Below the pieces are notes generated by a model, which was not told where the DNA came from, made no database searches, and saw nothing but the letters and a program-made list of their open reading frames with translations. From positions 271,381-335,380 of the forward strand of contig NZ_CYSP01000002.1 in NCBI RefSeq assembly GCF_001298735.1: a stretch of DNA of 64,000 nt, written 5' to 3'. Origin of the DNA: Propionispora sp. 2/2-37. Lineage in GTDB: Bacteria > Bacillota > Negativicutes > Propionisporales > Propionisporaceae. Position numbers and translations under genes: made by a program. This document shows, piece by piece, positions 1 to 5,652 of this stretch (position 1 is its first letter; every line of letters begins with the position of its first letter).

Positions 1-45
1 TACCAACAAGCCTGCCGCCAGCAGTACTATTGCTTTCCCCTTCAC
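1..45 (-). CDS. Possible N-terminus of a secreted or membrane-anchored protein, cut by the window edge
   Basis: A GTG codon at 43-45 opens a minus-strand frame that runs off the window. It is preceded by AGGTGG at a normal ribosome-site distance. The 15 visible residues (VKGKAIVLLAAGLLV, first read as Met) have the Lys-then-hydrophobic shape of a signal peptide or membrane anchor. It lies downstream of the TolC-like gene, where a periplasmic adaptor of an efflux pump is often found, but nothing in 15 residues proves that. Between the two genes are a terminator and about 330 further bases, so it probably has its own promoter. Confidence 0.35.
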   Translation of the reverse strand, partial: MKGKAIVLLAAGLLV

Positions 46-243
46 CGCAACCACCTGCCCTGTCACTTAATCTGTTCAGTGCCGCAATAAAGCACTTGCC
101 TGTATACGCTACCAAAAAAGCATAGGAATTTTTTTTACTTCGACAAAGACAGACCATCTTCCTGTATGCAGTTTTTGGAATATTATTCTCCATAGTGCGG
201 TGACTTATGACCGCTTAGGGCCAGGCACCGGAATAGCCGTAAC

Positions 244-289
244 AAAAACCTCCAGGTCCGGTGCCGTTTACTTTACACGAACCTGGAGG
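244..289 (-). terminator. Terminator-like hairpin with an interleaved second inverted repeat
   Basis: CCTCCAGGT (249-257) pairs with ACCTGGAGG (281-289), and on the minus strand the stem is followed by TTTTTG. A second perfect 9-bp pair, GGCACCGGA (224-232) with TCCGGTGCC (257-265), is interleaved with it and shares base 257. It lies in the 430-base gap between the TolC-like gene and the gene start at 45, so it may act as an attenuator for the latter. Confidence 0.5.
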
Positions 290-376
290 AGTACACAATT
301 TTTCGTGCTGGTCCATTTTAAAGAAATTTTTTACAGTTTCTTTGATAAAAGCGACTGTCTTATCCTATACCCAATC

Positions 377-425
377 AAAAAAAAGAGATGTCTCAACCGG
401 TGTATCAACCTAATTGAGACATCTC
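377..425 (-). terminator. Rho-independent terminator of the TolC-like gene
   Basis: GAGATGTCTCAA (385-396) and TTGAGACATCTC (414-425) form a 12-bp perfect stem. On the minus strand it is followed by a run of eight T. It begins about 50 bases past the stop codon of the TolC-like gene. Confidence 0.85.
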
Positions 426-472
426 CCTGGCTTACAAAGTACTGCTCTGTTACAATAAGAAACCTCCCGGCT

Positions 473-1765
473 CTATTGAACAGGTACACCCATCGCCATC
501 TCGAGATCGGCTTTGTTGGTATTGTAGTCATATAAAGCCTGGACATAGTTGGTTTTGGCTTCCGTCAGCGCCACCTGCGCATCCATCACATCCAGATTGG
601 TGCCAACGCCTGCGGTATAGCGAACTTTGGCAATTTTAAAATCCTCTTCCGCCTTGTCGACCGTTACCTTGCTGGTTTCAATCCGTTTTTCCGCCTCCCG
701 CATGCTCAAATAAGCCTGGCGGACCTCCAGCTGCACATTATCTTTGGTCTGCTTGAGGGAATGACCACTCTGTTCATAGGAGGCCTGAGCCGCTTTCACC
801 TTGGATTTGGTAATGCCGGAGTCAAAAAAGTTCCAGTCGGCGCTTACCCCCACATACCAATGATCTCTGGTATCTCCCGGGAAATCGGTATCTTTCCATT
901 CATATGTACTTGTCACCGCCACGGTGGGACGGTACCCGCTCTTGGCTCCCGTAATAGCTTCCTTGGCTTTGTCCTGGGTAACACCGGCTTTCACCAGTTC
1001 CGGCCGGTTTTCCAGAGCATAGCCGATACACTCTTCCATTGGCAGCGTATATTTCTCATACGCCAGTTCCTGCTTTAACTGCAGTTCGGTATCCAGCGGC
1101 AACCCCATTACATTATTAAGATTGGATATGGCCAGTTGATAATTATTTTCAGCTTTTATCAACTCCTGCTGGGCATTGGCCAGCTCCACTTCCGACCGCA
1201 GTACGTCGGTTTTAGCCACCGTCCCCACCTCATACTGGGCCCGGACATTGGCCAAGTGGGCAGACAAGTTTTCCACCGATTCTTTATTTACCTGCACCAG
1301 GTTACGTGTTTCCAGCATGGCGAAGTACTTGCTGGCGGCATTATATTTCACCTGCTGCCTGGCGCTGTCCAGATCCAGATCGGCTTCTTTCAGCCCTAAT
1401 TTAGCCTGTTTAATCTCACTTTCCAGAGACCCGCCGGTGTAAGGTTTCCAGGTGAGCGTCACATCATTGCCAAAACGATTGCCATCGGCCGTAGGGTACG
1501 AATAGGTATAGCTGGCATGACTGGACGTGTGAGAGAAAGTACCGGTGACCGATTTACCGGCTTCGGCCCCTTTTACCTGCCAGACGGCATTTTCCCTGCC
1601 TGCAGCGGCAATTTTAATCGCATCGTTATTTTTCAGAGCCAAAGCAATACTCTCTTCCAGCGACAATTCCATCGGCGCAGCCAGTGCAACGGCTGTATTG
1701 AAGAAGAAAAAACCCCCGGCAGCGACAGCGGCCAAACGCTTTTTCCATAATTTGTTCCCTGCCAT
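473..1765 (-). CDS. tolC: TolC-family outer membrane efflux protein
   Basis: Outer-membrane channel of a type I secretion or RND/ABC efflux system; TolC trimers span the outer membrane and periplasm. The 430-residue protein starts with a signal peptide (Lys/Arg-rich start, long hydrophobic run, cleavage near ALAAP). It contains two OEP-type repeats, each rich in Ala/Glu/Lys/Gln helices, and each opens with an LxEsIxxAL(K/E)N motif (LSLEESIALALKNN near residue 34; LPMEECIGYALENRPEL near residue 240). Length is normal for the family. ATG follows AGGAGG closely. Its presence points to a diderm cell. A consensus promoter and an operator-like dyad precede it, and a strong terminator follows, so it appears monocistronic. 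The exported substrate cannot be read from the sequence. Confidence 0.9.
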   Translation of the reverse strand: MAGNKLWKKRLAAVAAGGFFFFNTAVALAAPMELSLEESIALALKNNDAIKIAAAGRENAVWQVKGAEAGKSVTGTFSHTSSHASYTYSYPTADGNRFGNDVTLTWKPYTGGSLESEIKQAKLGLKEADLDLDSARQQVKYNAASKYFAMLETRNLVQVNKESVENLSAHLANVRAQYEVGTVAKTDVLRSEVELANAQQELIKAENNYQLAISNLNNVMGLPLDTELQLKQELAYEKYTLPMEECIGYALENRPELVKAGVTQDKAKEAITGAKSGYRPTVAVTSTYEWKDTDFPGDTRDHWYVGVSADWNFFDSGITKSKVKAAQASYEQSGHSLKQTKDNVQLEVRQAYLSMREAEKRIETSKVTVDKAEEDFKIAKVRYTAGVGTNLDVMDAQVALTEAKTNYVQALYDYNTNKADLEMAMGVPVQ

Positions 1766-1796
1766 AACATACTTCCTCCTTAATTCTATTACAACG

Positions 1797-1816
1797 GCTT
1801 GACTATACAGTCAAGC
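1797..1816 (-). promoter_or_regulatory. Operator-like inverted repeat at the transcription start of tolC
   Basis: GCTTGACTATACAGTCAAGC is an 8-bp perfect dyad (GCTTGACT / AGTCAAGC) with a 4-base centre. It begins just downstream of the -10 box of the promoter at 1823-1852, so it covers the expected +1. This is the usual place for a TetR- or MarR-family repressor of an efflux gene. No repressor gene is next to it. Confidence 0.6.
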
Positions 1817-1822
1817 TCTTTT

Positions 1823-1852
1823 ATTATAGTGGAAAATCAAGCCAATTGTCAA
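1823..1852 (-). promoter_or_regulatory. Sigma-70-type promoter of tolC
   Basis: On the minus strand, TTGACA (1847-1852) and TATAAT (1823-1828) are separated by 18 bases. Both boxes are consensus. The start codon lies about 50 bases downstream. Confidence 0.75.
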
Positions 1853-1896
1853 TCATAAGACGATTGCCTGCAAAGGAAGAAAACTCCGGCAGACAG

Positions 1897-1947
1897 CTAA
1901 CCACAAAGCACCTCAGAGACTTTCCACTCTGCGTACTTTGTGGTTAG
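1897..1947 (-). terminator. Hairpin after the ankyrin gene
   Basis: CTAACCACAAAG (1897-1908) pairs perfectly with CTTTGTGGTTAG (1936-1947), just past the ankyrin gene stop. There is no T-tract on either side, so it is a weak or factor-assisted terminator or an mRNA 3' stabiliser. Confidence 0.5.
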
Positions 1948-1963
1948 TAAACATAACCCTATA

Positions 1964-3604
1964 TCATTGCAGCAACACCCCGTGAATCTTCATTCCATCC
2001 GGCAAGGTGCTCATATCGCCCGTCTGAAACCATTTATCGGGCATATTGGCCAGCGAAACCTCCAATTCAAATAACAGCCCCGCTTCCTGGGCTACGGCAT
2101 ACAGCGACTGGTCAATTTGCTTGATGCCGTTTAAGACCCCGGCTTTGCGCATATCCCCCAGCGTGGAGCCGATACCGATGCCGTCCCTGGTTTGAAAACG
2201 CTCATCATAGACCCTGATCCCGTCAATGGCTTGCCGTTGTCCCTGCCGGCTGATCGAAACACTCAAAATCATAGCCGGCGCTTTCCGGTCATTGGCAAAC
2301 ACTTTAACGACGGGGTACGGTATTCCGTCACGGTTTTCCGCTTCAAAGACCACTAAGCTGCGGTCATAGTTAAGATACAGACTTTCTACCGTTTTCCCAA
2401 TCCCTGCGTAACCGGCCCTGCCGCTGTCCAGCAAATATTCCGGCGCAATGGCCGCTTCAGACGCTTTACCCGCTGAGCCCGGTTGCGCTTTGTCCGCGGT
2501 CCGCAGTTTCTCCAGCTCTTCCGCCAGACCGGGAGTACCTGCCTTGAGCAGTGCATCAATAATTTGCCGGTTTTTATGAATTAACGCCAGTGATGTTAAG
2601 GAATTCCCGTACAAATCCCGTGTGTTGACATTCGCCCCGGCCTGCAGCAAGGCCGTAACCACCTCGGGATAATTGTATTTTACAGCCAGCAGCAGTGCCG
2701 TACCTTCATCCGAGTTTTTAGTATTTACTACGGCTCCCTGTTCCAGCAGGGTCTTGACCATATCCAGCCGGCCGAAGGAAGCGGCCGCCATCAGCGGTGT
2801 GTAACCATCACTTTTCCGGTGCGAATCAACCGGCATACCGGCTTGTAAAAATAAATCAACCACTTGCCGGTCTCCTCTTCCCGCATATTTAACAAAATCA
2901 TCTTCAGTAAAAGCGACCCCCATAGCATCCAGTTGACGCTCAAGCGGAGACTCACTCCGGCTTACATTTTTATACGAACTGAACCCGAGAAAGGTAGCCA
3001 GACTTAAAACCATAATCAGCACAACCCCGCCAGCCAGTGCCAGGACGTAGCTGCGGCTAAAGCTGCCCGGCATAACACCCGCCAGTGATGCCTGTCCTTC
3101 TTTTTTTACCCTGCTTCTGCTTAAAAACGGCAGGGCAGCAGACAAAGTTTGAAAAAACCGGGAAAACCAGCCGGCGGCCGGCTTGGCCTGTACCGGTGTA
3201 TTCCCCCCAGCCGGCACTGCTACTGCACTATTTTCTCCCGCGTCTGCTGCAGTTGCAGGCGGCTTGTCCGTCTCCGTCGTCATTTCTCCATTCCCGGAGG
3301 CCGGACCTTTCTCTTCCGTAACGTCCGGCAACGGCGAAACAGGCTGACCCGCCGGACCAGCCGACGCTGTTTCAGTTGTTGAGCCGGCAACCGGACCGGC
3401 AGCGTTTTTGCCGGCATCCTTCGGATCGGCAATCATGTCCAAAAATTTCTCGATTTCCTCCTGGCTCATCGGCCCGTCGGCTGCACGGCCGTCAGGCCGA
3501 GGAGCTTGTACCGGTTCGGTATTTTTTTCTGAAGAAGGATGATTCATGGAAGACATTAAGGCTTCAATTTCCTCTTGGGTCATCATTTCATTGGAAGAAG
3601 GCAT
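1964..3604 (-). CDS. Membrane ankyrin-repeat protein with two FliM-like N-terminal motifs
   Basis: Function unknown. The start at 3604 (546 residues) is preferred over an ATG at 3625, which has no ribosome site; GGCGGGA precedes 3604. Two short similar motifs sit near the N-terminus, MTQEEIEALM (about 8-17) and MSQEEIEKFLDMI (about 46-58). They resemble the (L)SQxEIDALL peptide of FliM/FliY that binds phospho-CheY. A Pro/Ala/Thr/Glu-rich linker, one transmembrane helix (about 186-209) and three to four ankyrin repeats follow (about 267-360; GYTPLMAAASFGRLDMVKTL, then LLQAGANVNTRDLYGNSL). A C-terminal domain of about 150 residues is unrecognised. The topology suggests a cytoplasmic N-terminus with the repeats outside the membrane, or the reverse. 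It stands alone between tolC and the TerC-family gene. Confidence 0.75.
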   Translation of the reverse strand: MPSSNEMMTQEEIEALMSSMNHPSSEKNTEPVQAPRPDGRAADGPMSQEEIEKFLDMIADPKDAGKNAAGPVAGSTTETASAGPAGQPVSPLPDVTEEKGPASGNGEMTTETDKPPATAADAGENSAVAVPAGGNTPVQAKPAAGWFSRFFQTLSAALPFLSRSRVKKEGQASLAGVMPGSFSRSYVLALAGGVVLIMVLSLATFLGFSSYKNVSRSESPLERQLDAMGVAFTEDDFVKYAGRGDRQVVDLFLQAGMPVDSHRKSDGYTPLMAAASFGRLDMVKTLLEQGAVVNTKNSDEGTALLLAVKYNYPEVVTALLQAGANVNTRDLYGNSLTSLALIHKNRQIIDALLKAGTPGLAEELEKLRTADKAQPGSAGKASEAAIAPEYLLDSGRAGYAGIGKTVESLYLNYDRSLVVFEAENRDGIPYPVVKVFANDRKAPAMILSVSISRQGQRQAIDGIRVYDERFQTRDGIGIGSTLGDMRKAGVLNGIKQIDQSLYAVAQEAGLLFELEVSLANMPDKWFQTGDMSTLPDGMKIHGVLLQ

Positions 3605-3769
3605 AGTACGATCCCGCCATTTCATTTTTTTGCCACAAAATTTTTGTCACAAATACGAAATATATGTTTATATTTCTTTTTATCTGACAAAATCCCTGTA
3701 TTTTCTTCAAAAATCCTTTGAAAAAAATCCTCACAACAGTATCAATCGTACCTGTATGGACGGTCAGTG

Positions 3770-3798
3770 TTGACAACATCCTGGCGGTATGGTACTAT
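3770..3798 (+). promoter_or_regulatory. Sigma-70-type promoter of the riboswitch and TerC-family gene
   Basis: TTGACA (3770-3775) and TACTAT (3793-3798) are 17 bases apart. The expected start is about 14-15 bases before the riboswitch core GGGGAGTAG. Confidence 0.75.
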
Positions 3799-3819
3799 TT
3801 TTACAGTTTAACAATACAA

Positions 3820-3939
3820 GGGGAGTAGCCTTACAGTATATGTCGTCAATCACGGATGTTGCATCCCGGCAATGCTGGCAATTTTCTTGTTGTAAGCCAG
3901 ACCTTGACTCTATTTGATGAGGAAAGGTCTTTTATTTTT
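3820..3939 (+). promoter_or_regulatory. yybP-ykoY (Mn2+) riboswitch with terminator expression platform
   Basis: The hallmark GGGGAGTAG (3820-3828) opens the element. An internal GC-rich stem (GGATGTTGCATCC) and a GGCAATGCTGGCAA segment follow, and the 3' part closes with GCCAGACCTT. The closing AGACCTT (3899-3905) also pairs with AAGGTCT (3924-3930), and a T-rich run follows, giving an intrinsic terminator. This is the known on-switch arrangement, where Mn2+ binding prevents the terminator. The gene downstream is TerC-family, one of the classic partners of this riboswitch. Confidence 0.85.
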
Positions 3940-3952
3940 GGAGGCGATAGCC

Positions 3953-4636
3953 ATGGAAGACTACCTGCACTATCTGAACCTGCAGTGGCTGCTGGGTCTC
4001 GGCAGCATCATGCTGATCGATTTAGTGCTTAGCGGTGATAATGCCGTCGTAATCGCTCTGGCAAGTAAAAATCTCCCACCCCGGGAACGCAAGCTGGCCA
4101 TTCGCTGGGGCAGCGCTGCCGCCGTCGGGATGAGAATCATTCTGACCTTTACCGCCGCCGCCCTGCTCCATATTCCCTATCTCCGTTTCGCCGGCGGTCT
4201 GGCACTGTTATGGATTGCCATCAAACTTATGGATAAAAATAGCGGGACGGTAGCCTGTCACAAGGCATCCTGCCTGCGGGAAGCCATAAAAATGATCGTG
4301 CTGGCCGATGTAATCATGAGTCTTGACAACGTGCTGGCACTGGCCGGCGTTGCCAATACGGTACCGGAAGGCACGTATGCGCTGATCATCCTCGGGTTAT
4401 TGGCAAGTATCCCCCTGGTTATGTTCGGAGCACAGCTATTGACCAGGCTTATGGATAACTTCCCGGTAATTATCTATGCCGGTGCCGGCATTTTAGGGTA
4501 TGCGGCATCGGAAATGATTATCACCGATCCGGCCACACAGCATTTCGCCGCACAATATCAAACCCTGCTGCAAATCACATTGGTTATGCTCGTGCTGATT
4601 TGCGGCTATTTCCAGAAACACCGGATCATACGCTAA
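3953..4636 (+). CDS. yjbE: TerC/YjbE-family integral membrane protein (probable Mn2+ exporter)
   Basis: A polytopic membrane protein of 227 residues in the TerC/YjbE/YkoY group, linked to manganese efflux and metalation of exported proteins. Two acidic membrane motifs typical of the family are visible, LSGDNAVVIAL near residue 25 and SLDNVLALAG near residue 120. The start is the ATG at 3953 after GGAGGC; a TTG at 3914 lies inside the terminator and is rejected. The gene sits behind a yybP-ykoY riboswitch, so it should be induced by Mn2+. A strong terminator follows at once, so it is a single-gene unit. The symbol follows the B. subtilis paralogue. Confidence 0.88.
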   Translation: MEDYLHYLNLQWLLGLGSIMLIDLVLSGDNAVVIALASKNLPPRERKLAIRWGSAAAVGMRIILTFTAAALLHIPYLRFAGGLALLWIAIKLMDKNSGTVACHKASCLREAIKMIVLADVIMSLDNVLALAGVANTVPEGTYALIILGLLASIPLVMFGAQLLTRLMDNFPVIIYAGAGILGYAASEMIITDPATQHFAAQYQTLLQITLVMLVLICGYFQKHRIIR

Positions 4637-4639
4637 CAC

Positions 4640-4685
4640 AAAAAGCAGAATGCCGCCCCGTGCCGGGGCGGCATTCTGCTTTTTT
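4640..4685 (+). terminator. Rho-independent terminator of the TerC-family gene
   Basis: AAAAAGCAGAATGCCGCCCC and its complement form a near-perfect hairpin with a very short loop, followed by T6. The A-rich left flank means it could also work in the other direction, for a transcript ending after the gene at 4766. Confidence 0.9.
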
Positions 4686-4765
4686 ACTCCGGCATGCAGC
4701 ATGTCTGTCTGCCGGATGATCTAAGGGAGTAAAGTGAAATAGCACTCTATATCAATGCGCTTATA

Positions 4766-5323
4766 TTAGCTGCTCCAGGAAGCACTGTCCCAGGCAGTAC
4801 CCGTGTTCTCATAGGACTGAACCGCCATATTCAGCACCTGCTGTAACAGGGAAGTGCTGTTGGTGGTGTCTTCCGTATCCTCGCTGCTGCCGGAAAGGCT
4901 TCCCATATCGTTCGGAGGAGGCGGCATCATACGTGACATGGTGTCCTGGTTTTTCTCTGTCGCGCCGGAAACCGTATCCCCGGTTTCGGCCGACGTTTCC
5001 GCAGGCATGATCATTGGAGGTGCCGGCGGCATCATAGCTAAAGCCGTCAAGCCTGACACGGCATCCTGCCCGCTATCATCCAACTGGGTTTGCAGTGAGT
5101 TTTCTTCCATACCACTTTCACTTGTGGCCACCGGAAGAATTCCCTGGCTCATTACACCGCTGAATAAAGACTGAGCTGCATCGCTGTCCAGCGTCGTGCT
5201 TGTTTCATCGGAATCGGCTATTCCGCTCGTAAACTGGGCACTGCCGGCCTGCGTATTACTAAAACTGTTCCGGTAGTAGATCTCATATAACCAACTACTA
5301 TCGTTAACGGAAGAAATCGACAT
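4766..5323 (-). CDS. Orphan acidic Ser/Thr/Met/Pro-rich protein
   Basis: No family is recognised. The start at 5323 (185 residues, MSISSVNDSSWLYEIYYR) is chosen because AAGGAG lies 10 bases upstream; an in-frame ATG at 5371 has no ribosome site. The protein is rich in Ser, Thr, Asp, Glu and Gln and holds two Met-Pro clusters (MMPPAPPMIMP and MMPPPPNDMG). It has no signal peptide or membrane segment and ends in an amphipathic stretch (SLLQQVLNMAVQSYENTG) followed by a Ser/Trp tail. It looks largely disordered. It lies alone between two terminators, so it is a single-gene transcript. It could be a secreted substrate without signal peptide, a spore-related protein or a flagellar-type accessory protein; none of these can be shown. 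Confidence 0.6.
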   Translation of the reverse strand: MSISSVNDSSWLYEIYYRNSFSNTQAGSAQFTSGIADSDETSTTLDSDAAQSLFSGVMSQGILPVATSESGMEENSLQTQLDDSGQDAVSGLTALAMMPPAPPMIMPAETSAETGDTVSGATEKNQDTMSRMMPPPPNDMGSLSGSSEDTEDTTNSTSLLQQVLNMAVQSYENTGTAWDSASWSS

Positions 5324-5442
5324 ATCCTTATTCTCCTTTACTGTTTGATTGTCACTCTGAAACTCCCTCATTGCCTATTGTCGGACTGCAGAGTTGGAAC
5401 GCCCTTTGAATATGCTGTTCTTTTTTCCGGACCTCCATGACG

Positions 5443-5495
5443 CAAAAATAAAAAGGGTATTTCAAACTAGGCTAACGCCTGTTGAAATACCCTTT
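5443..5495 (-). terminator. Rho-independent terminator after levR1
   Basis: AAAGGGTATTTCAA (5452-5465) and TTGAAATACCCTTT (5482-5495) pair perfectly over 14 bp. On the minus strand TTATTTTTG follows. It ends the transcript of PTS locus 1. Confidence 0.85.
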
Positions 5496-5515
5496 GATAG
5501 CTTAACAACAACATA

Positions 5516-5597
5516 TTGCCAAATACCCACTTGGTACTTTTGTCGAAACAAAAGTACCAAAAATTCTTCGGACCGTCTTTTTCCAGAACGGACGGGT
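5516..5597. repeat. Dispersed repeat element, copy A (short form)
   Basis: It contains an 11-bp perfect hairpin GGTACTTTTGT / ACAAAAGTACC with loop CGAA, followed by CAAAAATTCT and CTTCGGACCGTCTTTTTCCAGAA. The same blocks occur at 24449-24640, where a 106-base hairpin separates the last two. It lies in the 3' flank of levR1. Confidence 0.7.
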
Positions 5598-5652
5598 AAG
5601 ACCGGAGAACGAAACAAATCCTGATTACCTAGCAAACTGCCGGCAATCTGTC

